Of a stretch of 7,627 nt of DNA, positions 1 through 6,323 are shown piece after piece. Source of the stretch: an uncultured beta proteobacterium (GTDB lineage Bacteria; Pseudomonadota; Gammaproteobacteria; Burkholderiales; Burkholderiaceae_C); the NCBI GenBank assembly GCA_903886165.1, contig CAISLL010000101.1, positions 1 through 7,627 on the forward strand, read 5' to 3'. The notes under the pieces are model-generated. The model was given only the letters and a program-made list of their open reading frames with translations, did not search any database and was not told the origin of the DNA. The position numbers were made by a program, and so were the translations under genes. Each line of letters opens with the position of its first letter. The stretch's first letter is position 1.

Positions 1-300
1 CTGGATGCCACGGTGGTCAACATGCGCTGGGCCAAACCCCTCGATGTTGAATTGCTGCTGCAAGTGGCTGCCACCCACGAGGCCCTGGTCACTCTGGAAG
101 ATGGCGCTGTGGTGGGAGGTGCGGGCAGTGCCGTTCTGGAAGCGCTGGCTGCGGCAGGTGTTGCCAAACCGCTGCTGCAGTTGGGCCTGAGTGATACCTT
201 CATCGAGCATGGTGACCCGGCAAAACTGATGGCCTTGCAAGGTCTGGATGCGAGGGGTATTGAAGCCTCGGTTCGGCAACGTTTTGCTGCCCCTGTGTGA
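1..300 (+). CDS. dxs: 1-deoxy-D-xylulose-5-phosphate synthase, C-terminal part (cut by window start)
   Basis: This is the last 99 codons of DXS, the cytoplasmic thiamine-diphosphate enzyme that condenses pyruvate and glyceraldehyde-3-phosphate in the first step of the MEP isoprenoid pathway. The frame is open from base 1 and ends at TGA 298-300. The segment is the C-terminal transketolase-like domain. It shows the typical run VNMRWAKPLD, then HEALVTLEDG, VGGAGSAVLEAL, and LGLSDTFIEHGDP near the end, all of which closely follow my recollection of the E. coli DXS tail. The catalytic and ThDP-binding N-terminal domains lie outside the window. No obvious intrinsic terminator follows the stop codon. 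The link to the downstream transporter gene is probably only positional. Identity is very likely; completeness upstream cannot be judged. Confidence 0.96.
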   Translation: MDATVVNMRWAKPLDVELLLQVAATHEALVTLEDGAVVGGAGSAVLEALAAAGVAKPLLQLGLSDTFIEHGDPAKLMALQGLDARGIEASVRQRFAAPV

Positions 301-511
301 AATTTTTTGACAGGCCTTGTGAATAAAAATGGAGCTATCTCAGGTAACACTTGCGAAAGACTGACTTGGCTCTGAAATGGCTTGATTTACAAGGGAAAAC
401 CCGATGCTTGATGCAAGGCACGCTCCCTAGAATACGCCGTGACTCATTTCAGTCAACGCCTTGCTAACCCGCGTGGCGAAGTACTCAATCAACAACCCCA
501 GGAGTAAATCA
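301..511 (+). other. Intergenic region between dxs and the TRAP binding-protein gene
   Basis: This 211-bp stretch has no convincing gene. It should contain the promoter of the downstream gene, but no site is clear. A -35-like TTGACA lies at 307-312, but no good -10 follows at 16-18 bp. A -10-like TAGAAT lies at 428-433; the nearest -35-like hexamer, TTGATG at 408-413, leaves only a 14-bp spacer, which is too short. A small inverted repeat, TGACT/AGTCA with a 6-nt loop, sits at 440-455. I see no convincing intrinsic terminator for dxs, so some read-through into the transporter gene is possible. Confidence 0.4.
500..504 (+). promoter_or_regulatory. Ribosome binding site of the TRAP binding-protein gene
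   Basis: AGGAG lies seven bases before the ATG at 512. It decides the start over an in-frame TTG at 461, which has no such site and would put 17 extra residues in front of the twin-arginine signal. Confidence 0.8.
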
Positions 512-1594
512 ATGGATCGTCGTTCCCTCATCAAAAACGCTGGTATTGCCGGCGTGTTGGCCGCTGGTGCTGCACCAGTTGTGCATGCCCAGGGCGCAGC
601 TATCCGCTGGCGTCTGGCTTCGAGCTTTCCCAAGGCACTCGACACCATTTTTGGTGCCGCTGAAACATTTGCCAAGAAGGTCGGTGAAATGTCCGGCGGC
701 AAATTCACCATCACCGTGCACTCCGGTGGTGAGTTGATGCCTGCGTTTGGTGTGGTTGATGCAGTGAAAGACGGCACGGTTGAAATGGCCCACACTGCGC
801 CTTACTACTTCTTCGGCAAGGATGAAACCTTCGCCATCGGTTGTGCAATTCCTTTTGGCCTGAACAGCCGCCAGATGACGGCCTGGATGTACCAGGGCAA
901 CGGCGGCAAGCTGATGCGCGAGTTCTATGCCAAATACAACATGGTGAATTTCCCCATGGGCAACACTGGCGCGCAAATGGGTGGCTGGTACCGCAAGGAA
1001 ATCAAGTCAGTCAAGGACATCAAGGGCATGAAAATGCGCATTGGTGGTTTTGCCGGCAAGGTGCTTGAGCGCATGGGCGGCGTGCCACAAAACATTCCTG
1101 GCGGTGAAATCTACACCGCGCTGGAAAAAGGCACGATTGACGCGGCCGAGTGGGTGGGTCCGTATGACGACCAGAAGCTGGGCTTCAACAAGGTGGCGCC
1201 GTTTTACTACTACCCAGGCTGGTGGGAAGGTGGTCCACAGCTTGACCTGTTCATCAACAACAAGGCCTTTGAAGGTCTGTCACCCGAATACAAGGCCATT
1301 GTCGAAGCTGCAGCCGCCTATGCACACACCGAAATGCAAGCCAAGTACGACGCCCGCAACCCGGGTGCCCTGAAGGCATTGGTGGGTCAAAAGGTCAAGG
1401 TCTTGCCTTTCCCCAAAGACGTGCTCGACCTGGCCTTCAAGGAGTCCATGGCGCTGTACGAAGAAGTGGGCGCAAAGAACGAAAACTGGAAGAAGGTCTA
1501 CGCAGACTACTCTGCCTTCCGCAGGGATCAAAACCTGTGGTTCCGCTTCACTGAGGCCAAATACGACAGCTTCATGCAGTCGCAAAAGCTGTAA
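512..1594 (+). CDS. TRAP transporter substrate-binding protein, TakP/DctP type, Tat-exported
   Basis: This 360-aa protein is the periplasmic receptor of a tripartite ATP-independent (TRAP) transporter, which would hand its ligand to DctQ/DctM membrane subunits for ion-driven uptake. Residues 1-26 form a twin-arginine signal: RRSLIK at 3-8, a hydrophobic stretch, and VHA at the likely cleavage site. The mature part strongly resembles Rhodobacter sphaeroides TakP, a 2-oxo acid (pyruvate-type) receptor. Shared stretches include WRLASSFPK (33-41), NTGAQMGGW (151-159), MKMRIGGFAGKV (173-184), ALEKGTIDAAEWVGPYDD (203-220) and YYYPGWWEGGP (232-242). From memory of the TakP structure, its ligand and sodium contacts Gln148, Arg169 and Trp207 correspond to Q155, R176 and W214 here, a constant offset of seven. 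The length fits the family. No dctQ or dctM gene is in the window, so the receptor is an orphan locally. A 2-oxo acid ligand is inferred from family resemblance. Confidence 0.92.
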   Translation: MDRRSLIKNAGIAGVLAAGAAPVVHAQGAAIRWRLASSFPKALDTIFGAAETFAKKVGEMSGGKFTITVHSGGELMPAFGVVDAVKDGTVEMAHTAPYYFFGKDETFAIGCAIPFGLNSRQMTAWMYQGNGGKLMREFYAKYNMVNFPMGNTGAQMGGWYRKEIKSVKDIKGMKMRIGGFAGKVLERMGGVPQNIPGGEIYTALEKGTIDAAEWVGPYDDQKLGFNKVAPFYYYPGWWEGGPQLDLFINNKAFEGLSPEYKAIVEAAAAYAHTEMQAKYDARNPGALKALVGQKVKVLPFPKDVLDLAFKESMALYEEVGAKNENWKKVYADYSAFRRDQNLWFRFTEAKYDSFMQSQKL

Positions 1595-1618
1595 ACAAAG
1601 CGCGTATCCCGTGCTCCC

Positions 1619-1646
1619 AAAAAACCCCGCATTGCGGGGTTTTTTT
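1619..1646. terminator. Bidirectional intrinsic terminator between convergent genes
   Basis: The core is a six-base-pair stem, CCCCGC (1625-1630) with GCGGGG (1634-1639), around a 3-nt ATT loop. It is flanked by A6 (1619-1624) and a T7 run (1640-1646), which extend the stem to about 12 bp. The T run serves plus-strand transcription leaving the TRAP binding-protein gene (stop at 1594). The A run, read as U on the other strand, serves transcription leaving the RidA-like gene, whose stop is at 1676. Confidence 0.93.
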
Positions 1647-1675
1647 GTGGAGCTGAGCATGCTGCGCACTAAAGT

Positions 1676-2032
1676 TCATGCAGCGGCCGTTACAACAATT
1701 TCAATCTTCCACTCGGATTTGGCAAGCGCTGCTTGAACAGTCGCGCGTGGTGGTGTGTGACCGGGTACCACCCACGCATCCCACACCAGGTTCATGCCTG
1801 CAAAATCGGCTAGGTCAGCAAGAAAAATCTGCGCCATCAAAATCTTTCGTTTGTCACTGCCAACCTGTGCCAGCAATGCGTCGACCGCAGCAAGCACTTG
1901 TTCAGTTTGGCTGCGGATGTCCCCGTTACCGTTAGCTGCTACCTGACCAGCCAGGTAAACCGTACCGTTGTGCACAGCGACCTCTGACATCCTGGGGCCG
2001 ATTTCCAAGCGTTTGATTGTTGATTTTTCCAT
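1676..2032 (-). CDS. RidA-superfamily (YjgF/YER057c/UK114) imine deaminase, Rid2-like
   Basis: This 118-aa cytoplasmic protein belongs to the family that hydrolyses reactive enamine/imine intermediates to 2-oxo acids and ammonia, normally as trimers. It shows the family core LAGQVA (28-33), a helix with QTEQVLAAVDALLAQVGS (42-59), and the C-terminal PPRATVQA (94-101) and KIEIVVTA (109-116). R96 matches the carboxylate-binding Arg105 of E. coli RidA, and E111, 15 residues later, matches Glu120. The N-terminal GPRMSEV has Arg where RidA has Tyr17, as in the Rid2-type branch. I chose the ATG at 2032; an in-frame TTG at 2041 is less likely. No clear Shine-Dalgarno precedes it, and the racemase stop is only 10 bases upstream, so translation is probably coupled. 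As last gene of the cluster behind an FAD amino acid dehydrogenase, it likely clears that enzyme's imine product. Confidence 0.93.
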   Translation of the reverse strand: MEKSTIKRLEIGPRMSEVAVHNGTVYLAGQVAANGNGDIRSQTEQVLAAVDALLAQVGSDKRKILMAQIFLADLADFAGMNLVWDAWVVPGHTPPRATVQAALAKSEWKIEIVVTAAA

Positions 2033-2042
2033 GGGTATCAAA

Positions 2043-2774
2043 TTAGAGAGTTGAATGGAGGTAATTGATCATCGTGATGAAGTCGAAAACCGGTAACCCA
2101 GTCTGGTTGCGAATGGCGACTGAAAATGGTGGCAAATCGGTGCATTCCAACACAAAGGCCCGAATGTTGGGGTTTTGCTTCAAGGCATTGAGTGCGGTGC
2201 CGATAACCTCACGCTCAATCACTTGGAGGTCAACTTCGGCCTCGGGATCCGTGAATATGGTGTTCCATGCCTGGCAAGCTTCGAGCCCACAAATGTGCAG
2301 GCCAGACGCGTTGGCAATCCCAACCGAGGTCAGATGCTCTGCTCGCAAGGCGTTCGCTTGAGCCGTAAGAATGCAAATCTCGCTGGCAGGCCCGTGCATT
2401 TGCTGGACCAAAGGCACTTGCAGCAAACTGGAGGAAAAAACTGGCACGTGCACCGCCGCCGCCAGTTCCCTCTGAAAGATGGCGTTGAAGCCACAACTGG
2501 TGGTGATGGCCTTGATCCCGTCCGCCACCATGCCCCTGGCATCGTCAATCATGGTACGCAAAACCGCAGGATCGGGGTTTTCAAGAATGGTATGAACGTT
2601 GGCACCCAATACCGGACACAGTCTCACCGGATAGCTGTAAGACGCTGGATTGGTGCTGTTGCCTACCAGCGTTTCCAGTTGCATCAGCCCCTTGGGCACC
2701 CGACCTCTTTCCCAGCACAGGATGCCGATCTTTGGGGCATCGGAAGGCTTGGATGCGTATTTTGTCATCGACAT
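2043..2774 (-). CDS. Aspartate/glutamate/hydantoin racemase-family protein
   Basis: This 243-aa protein looks like a member of the Asp/Glu/hydantoin racemase superfamily, cofactor-independent enzymes that move a proton through two active-site cysteines. Both are present: C94 in TTSCGF (91-96) and C211 in LECTDLPP (209-216), spaced as expected for the two half-domains. The start, KIGILCWERGRVPKG (15-29), and the central VPVFSSSLLQVPLVQ (110-124) fit a cytosolic two-domain fold with no signal peptide. The family also holds hydantoin racemases, maleate isomerases and decarboxylases, so substrate and reaction are not certain. Its place between a D-amino acid dehydrogenase gene (33 bp upstream) and a RidA-like gene (10 bp downstream) favours interconversion of L and D amino acids. 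ATGs at 2774 and 2768 are both possible starts; neither has a strong ribosome binding site. Confidence 0.82.
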   Translation of the reverse strand: MSMTKYASKPSDAPKIGILCWERGRVPKGLMQLETLVGNSTNPASYSYPVRLCPVLGANVHTILENPDPAVLRTMIDDARGMVADGIKAITTSCGFNAIFQRELAAAVHVPVFSSSLLQVPLVQQMHGPASEICILTAQANALRAEHLTSVGIANASGLHICGLEACQAWNTIFTDPEAEVDLQVIEREVIGTALNALKQNPNIRAFVLECTDLPPFSVAIRNQTGLPVFDFITMINYLHSTL

Positions 2775-2807
2775 TGCTTTCGAGTCATGGGATCAAGCTC
2801 AGGCATC

Positions 2808-4085
2808 CTAAAACCGGTCAATGCGGTAGGGTGTCATGTCAACAGAATCGGTGCGACCACTTACCATGTTGGCTAGCCACTGCGCTGTGATGGCCGACAT
2901 GGTCAGCCCCAGGTGACCGTGCCCAAACGCATAAAACACATTCTTGCAGCGCGGTGAGCGGCCGATTACCGGCAAAGAATCCGGCGTGGACGGGCGAAAC
3001 CCCATCCACTCTCGCTGCACCGTTTGCCTGGCAACACCAGGCAGAACTTTGCGCGCAAATGGCAGTATTGCGCGGATGCGCCGGTAATCCGGTGGCGCGT
3101 CCAGGCCTGCCAACTCATCAATGCTGACAATCGAGATGCCGTCATGCATGGGCGACAAAACGCAATGATTCTCCGGGAAGCACACGGGGCGTTGCAGCAA
3201 GTCCGCGCCAGTGGATTGAAGCGAAATATGGTAGCCGCGCTCGGTGTCCAGGCACACCTTGTCGCCCACTTGGCTAGCGAACTGTTTGGACCAGGCCCCA
3301 GCTGCGACCACCACTGCATCAAACTGGCGAGTAAGCTGGCCAGTGGCAATGGCTACACCGCCACTCTCAAGTGGCCTGACTTCGAGCACCTTTTCGCGCA
3401 GGTGCAGTGCGCCACGTTGACGTGCACCGTCAAAGTAGGTTTGACTCAAGGCCAGCGGGTAATTGACAAAACCGCTGTCAGGTTGAAACAGCCCACAGGT
3501 ATAGGCGTCAGGATCGATATGGGGCTCCAGCTCAGCGATCTGCGCCGCTGTCAGCACCGAGAAGTTGACGCCATGGCGGGTCATCAGTTCGCGGTCCAGC
3601 GCGGTGTCGGCAAAGCCCTTGGCTGTTTTATAAACTTTCAACCAGCCCACCCTGCGGATGCGATCGCGTGCGCCACAGACATCCGCCAGTGCCAAGTGCG
3701 CCTGCATGGAGCCTGCAACCAATGGCTGTAGTGCCTGGGCGATAGCAGCAACCCGAGACGGACGACTGGCGGCAATGAAACGCAGCAGCCATGGCAAAAT
3801 TTTGAGCGCGTAAGCAGGGCGTAAAACAGCCGCACCGTCTTGATCGAACACATAGCCAGGCATTGCGCGCAGTACGCCCGGCGTAGCGGTCGGTGTGACC
3901 GCGCCGGTAACAATGCCGCCAGCGTTGCCAGAACTGGTACCGGCGCCGATATCGTCAGGCTCAAACACCGTAACCCGGTAACCTTCGCAGGCCAGTGCCA
4001 ACGCATTGGCCGCGCCAACAACGCCGCCACCGATGATGGCAATCGAGGAGGCAGGGCTTAAACCTGCTGGACTGATCTGCTGCAT
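2808..4085 (-). CDS. FAD-dependent D-amino acid dehydrogenase (DadA-like)
   Basis: This 425-aa flavoprotein of the DAO superfamily is close in length to E. coli DadA (432 aa). Such enzymes oxidise D-amino acids to imino acids, which hydrolyse to 2-oxo acids and ammonia, and pass electrons to the respiratory chain at the inner membrane. An N-terminal FAD-binding fold is visible: IAIIGGGVVGAANALA (16-30) with the GxGxxG turn, ending at acidic E42, followed by GTSSGNAGGI (49-58). VVVAAGAWS (258-266) is the second dinucleotide-fold strand. TERGYH (281-286), GFRPSTPDSLPVIG (362-375) and GHGHLGLT (388-395) are typical DadA-type signatures. The start at 4085 lacks a clear Shine-Dalgarno and follows the ATPase stop by 21 bp, suggesting coupled translation. 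Substrate preference is not readable; the racemase and Rid neighbours suggest acidic D-amino acids. Related glycine oxidases and opine dehydrogenase subunits are less likely alternatives. Confidence 0.9.
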   Translation of the reverse strand: MQQISPAGLSPASSIAIIGGGVVGAANALALACEGYRVTVFEPDDIGAGTSSGNAGGIVTGAVTPTATPGVLRAMPGYVFDQDGAAVLRPAYALKILPWLLRFIAASRPSRVAAIAQALQPLVAGSMQAHLALADVCGARDRIRRVGWLKVYKTAKGFADTALDRELMTRHGVNFSVLTAAQIAELEPHIDPDAYTCGLFQPDSGFVNYPLALSQTYFDGARQRGALHLREKVLEVRPLESGGVAIATGQLTRQFDAVVVAAGAWSKQFASQVGDKVCLDTERGYHISLQSTGADLLQRPVCFPENHCVLSPMHDGISIVSIDELAGLDAPPDYRRIRAILPFARKVLPGVARQTVQREWMGFRPSTPDSLPVIGRSPRCKNVFYAFGHGHLGLTMSAITAQWLANMVSGRTDSVDMTPYRIDRF

Positions 4086-4106
4086 GTGAGGATGAACGCG
4101 GTGCTG

Positions 4107-4832
4107 CTAGTGGTGGAGAATCTTGCCAAGAAACTCACGAGTTCTTTCGTTCTTGGGCGCCTTGAAAAAAGTCTCGGGGTCGGCTACTTCGACAATGCTC
4201 CCCTTGTCCATGAATACGACGCGGTCGGCGACTTTGCGCGCAAATCCCATTTCATGGGTCACCACAATCATGGTCATGCCGTCCTTGGCCAAATTGACCA
4301 TGACATCCAGAACTTCATTGATCATTTCTGGGTCGAGTGCTGAGGTCGGCTCATCAAAGAGCATGATTTTGGGTTGCATGCACAGACTGCGCGCGATCGC
4401 CACCCGTTGCTGCTGCCCACCTGAGAGTTGGTGCGGGTAGGCATGCAGTTTGTCGCTCAAGCCAACTTTTTCCAAAAGAGCCTGACCCCGATTTTCAGCG
4501 TCGTTTTTCGATAGCTTACGGACATGGATAGGTGCCAGGGTCACGTTTTCCAGCGCCGTTTTGTGTGGATAAAGGTTGAATTGTTGAAATACAAATCCCA
4601 ACTCCATGCGAAGTGGCCGCAAGTTGGCCTCCACATTGACGGGCTTGTCTTCTACAACCAGCGTCCCGCCTTGAAATTTCTCCAGACCGTTCACGCAGCG
4701 GATCAGCGTGCTTTTTCCAGACCCGCTGGGACCACAAACCACCACCACTTCACCTTTTGCAACTGACAAGTTAATGTCCTGCAAAACATGGTGAGTTCCG
4801 TACCATTTATTGAGACCGGTAAAGCCAATCAT
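4107..4832 (-). CDS. Polar amino acid ABC transporter, ATP-binding protein (GlnQ/HisP type)
   Basis: This 241-aa cytoplasmic ATPase powers the importer made by the neighbouring permeases and binding protein. All nucleotide-binding motifs are intact: Walker A GPSGSGKS (34-41, with K40), Q-loop VFQQF (81-85), signature LSGGQQQR (136-143), Walker B IMLFDE (156-161), D-loop SALD (164-167) and switch His in VTHE (H193). The opening MIGFTGLNKWYG, FNLYPHKTALENV (85-97) and the closing REFLGKIL are typical of the polar amino acid family that includes GlnQ, HisP and AotP. I chose ATG 4832 because AAGGAA lies eight bases before it; a TTG at 4865 would add 11 residues and has no ribosome binding site. 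The gene follows the second permease by 75 bp. The DadA-like gene follows 21 bp downstream. Confidence 0.96.
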   Translation of the reverse strand: MIGFTGLNKWYGTHHVLQDINLSVAKGEVVVVCGPSGSGKSTLIRCVNGLEKFQGGTLVVEDKPVNVEANLRPLRMELGFVFQQFNLYPHKTALENVTLAPIHVRKLSKNDAENRGQALLEKVGLSDKLHAYPHQLSGGQQQRVAIARSLCMQPKIMLFDEPTSALDPEMINEVLDVMVNLAKDGMTMIVVTHEMGFARKVADRVVFMDKGSIVEVADPETFFKAPKNERTREFLGKILHH

Positions 4833-4836
4833 TTGA

Positions 4837-4865
4837 AATATTCCTTTTTTCTGGCGAGGTGTCAA
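4837..4865 (-). promoter_or_regulatory. Possible internal promoter before the ATPase gene
   Basis: On the minus strand a perfect TTGACA (4865-4860) is followed after exactly 17 bp by AATATT (4842-4837), which matches four of six positions of TATAAT. A start point six to seven bases on would fall at or next to the ATG, giving an almost leaderless message, and the -10 overlaps the Shine-Dalgarno. It may be chance. Confidence 0.25.
4841..4846 (-). promoter_or_regulatory. Ribosome binding site of the ABC ATPase gene
   Basis: AAGGAA on the minus strand lies eight bases before the ATG at 4832 and decides that start over the upstream in-frame TTG. Confidence 0.75.
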
Positions 4866-4876
4866 CGTGTGTTCCT

Positions 4877-4891
4877 GGGCGAATTTCGCCC
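4877..4891 (-). other. Intercistronic hairpin between the second permease and the ATPase gene
   Basis: GGGCGA and TCGCCC form a perfect 6-bp stem around a 3-nt loop in the 75-bp gap. No T run follows on the minus strand, so it is not an intrinsic terminator. It may stabilise or mark a processing point in the operon message. Function is inferred. Confidence 0.45.
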
Positions 4892-4907
4892 TTCAAGGGG
4901 CTGTGCG

Positions 4908-5561
4908 CTAGCCCTGTTTTTCCATGTGTCGTGACAGGTGCAGCAGCGGATAACAAATCGCAAAGTAACCAACGCCAATCAGCGAAAAAACCAGCAATCC
5001 ATTTGGAATGCTCTGGACAATGACCCAGCCTGAACGCGTCAAGTCAAGCAGACCGATGGCCGACACCACCGATGAATCTTTCACCAGCAGAACGAATTGC
5101 CCCACAAGTGACGGCACCACCATCTTGGTGGCCTGGGGTAAAACAATAAGCCTGAGCTGTTGCGTGCGCGTAAGACCGGCAGTGATGGCGGCTTCAATTT
5201 GCCCACGCGGTATGGCTTTGATTCCCGACGCAACAATTTCCGATATGAAGCAAGCGCCAATATTCGACAGCGCGATGACACCCGCTGTGAAAGAGTCGAG
5301 TTCTATGCCTGCCTCTGGCAATATAAAAAATACCACGAACACTTGCACCAACACCGGTGTGCCACGGAACAGGTCGGTGTAGGCGCCTACTGTCCATGAA
5401 AGCCACTTATGGGAGCTGGCGCGTCCTATACCCAGCAGAAAGCCGAGAGCAGTGCCGGCAACGATGCCGATAACTGAGAGGGCGAGGGTGATCCCAATCC
5501 CTTTGAGGACAACAGGGTAATACTGAGAAATTTGGATCAGTTGATCTAAGAGCATGTTCAT
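4908..5561 (-). CDS. Polar amino acid ABC transporter permease (second of two)
   Basis: This 217-aa inner-membrane protein of the HisM/HisQ/GlnP family would pair with the neighbouring permease to form the translocation channel. Hydrophobic spans lie near residues 19-45, 68-83, 92-112 and 186-208, with a further weaker one around 145-160. RGTPVLVQ (66-73) is the family's conserved stretch after the first spans. The cytoplasmic EAA loop, which docks on the ATPase, is GQIEAAITAGLTRTQQLRLIVLPQA (120-144). KDSSVVSAIGLLDLTRSG (161-178) is repeated in similar form in the partner permease, pointing to old duplication. ATG 5561 and ATG 5555 are both possible starts; AAGG is three bases from the first but nine from the second, which makes 5555 (215 aa) plausible. 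The partner's stop is 10 bp upstream. Confidence 0.95.
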   Translation of the reverse strand: MNMLLDQLIQISQYYPVVLKGIGITLALSVIGIVAGTALGFLLGIGRASSHKWLSWTVGAYTDLFRGTPVLVQVFVVFFILPEAGIELDSFTAGVIALSNIGACFISEIVASGIKAIPRGQIEAAITAGLTRTQQLRLIVLPQATKMVVPSLVGQFVLLVKDSSVVSAIGLLDLTRSGWVIVQSIPNGLLVFSLIGVGYFAICYPLLHLSRHMEKQG

Positions 5562-5571
5562 ATGCCTTGTT

Positions 5572-6240
5572 TCAGCGAGTCGCAGCCGGATGGTTGAAGT
5601 GAGCCCAAAGCGCGGCTGCCAGCTTCAGTCCGAAGTAAATGATCAAGTAACCTGCTGCGGTCGTGGCAAGGCCTTCGACGGGCATGAATCGATCAACGGC
5701 CAGCGTTTGCCCGGCACGCGTGAGTTCCAGTACCGAGATCAGCGAAAGCAACGACGAATCCTTGACCAGCACGATGGCTTGCCCGATCAACGGTGACACC
5801 ATGGGCCGCAGCGCTTGCGGAAGAACAATAAGCCGCATCTGTTGCCAGTAGCTCATGCCGGCGCTGGCGCTGGCTTCCACCTGGCCGCGTGGAATTGACT
5901 GGATGCCAGATCGGACAATTTCACTGACATAGGCACCACTGTTGAGGGCGAGCGCAATGATGCCGACGGTAATCTCCGGCATGCCCAGACCCAAGATCGG
6001 CAAGCCAAAATACAAGAAGTAGAGCTGTGCCAGCAGTGGCGTTGCCCGCACGACATCGATGTATACAACCGCTGGCAGCCGCAGCCAGCGCGAGGGCTGT
6101 ATGCTCAATGCGCAGGTGATCACGCCAAGGGCCATCGCACCTGCAAACGCTGCCATGGAAATGGACAGCGTCGATAGAAAACCTGCCCAAAAATCTGGCA
6201 AGGTCTCGCCTATCACGCGGAAATTTAAGCTCAATAACAT
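5572..6240 (-). CDS. Polar amino acid ABC transporter permease (first of two)
   Basis: This 222-aa inner-membrane protein is the other channel half of the amino acid importer. Hydrophobic spans lie near residues 21-46, 69-85, 92-110 and 188-212. RATPLLAQ (66-73) and the EAA loop GQVEASASAGMSYWQQMRLIVLPQA (119-143) match the polar amino acid permease family; the loop reads EAS rather than EAA, a mild variation. KDSSLLSLISVLELTRAG (160-177) parallels the same region in the second permease. I chose the ATG at 6240. A TTG at 6261 in the same frame would add seven residues but has no ribosome binding site. The site before 6240 is also weak (GGACTGGG). A terminator-like hairpin lies between this gene and the binding-protein gene, so permease expression is probably lower than that of the binding protein. 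Confidence 0.94.
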   Translation of the reverse strand: MLLSLNFRVIGETLPDFWAGFLSTLSISMAAFAGAMALGVITCALSIQPSRWLRLPAVVYIDVVRATPLLAQLYFLYFGLPILGLGMPEITVGIIALALNSGAYVSEIVRSGIQSIPRGQVEASASAGMSYWQQMRLIVLPQALRPMVSPLIGQAIVLVKDSSLLSLISVLELTRAGQTLAVDRFMPVEGLATTAAGYLIIYFGLKLAAALWAHFNHPAATR

Positions 6241-6271
6241 CCGAAAACCCAGTCCGGGCAAGTGGTAGTTG

Positions 6272-6303
6272 AAAAAGGGCGGCGAATTAAAGCGCCGCCG
6301 CCC
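6272..6303 (-). terminator. Terminator-like hairpin between binding-protein and permease genes (attenuator)
   Basis: On the minus strand GGGCGGCG (6303-6296) pairs with CGCCGCCC (6284-6277) in an 8-bp GC-only stem with an 11-nt loop, directly followed by T5 (6276-6272). A shifted register with a 7-bp stem and 8-nt loop is also possible. It begins 20 bases after the binding-protein stop and ends 31 bases before the permease ATG. This position is typical of partial terminators or 3'-end stabilisers that let the periplasmic protein be made in excess. Confidence 0.72.
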
Positions 6304-6323
6304 TGGGGCGTGCGGTCAAATCC

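Noticed and set aside
307..312. Perfect TTGACA just after dxs
   Set aside because: No acceptable -10 hexamer lies at 16-18 bp, so I do not call a promoter from it.
322..345. A/T run followed by GGAGCTATC, loosely like intergenic repeats seen in Comamonadaceae
   Set aside because: Only one short degenerate copy is present, with no second copy in the window to support a repeat call.
391..403. GGGAAAACCC mini-dyad in the dxs downstream region
   Set aside because: The three-base-pair arms are too short to mean anything.
408..433. TTGATG ... TAGAAT as promoter of the TRAP receptor gene
   Set aside because: The spacer is only 14 bp. The -10-like hexamer may be real, but the pair is not a sound sigma-70 promoter.
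2175..2876. Long plus-strand open frame (233 codons) opposite the racemase gene
   Set aside because: It lies antisense to a clear gene, is rich in Arg, His and Gly without family motifs, and has no ribosome binding site; it is a shadow of the opposite coding strand.
3024..3731. Long plus-strand open frame (235 codons) inside the DadA-like gene
   Set aside because: Antisense to a strongly recognisable flavoprotein gene, with no recognisable motif in its translation; treated as a shadow.
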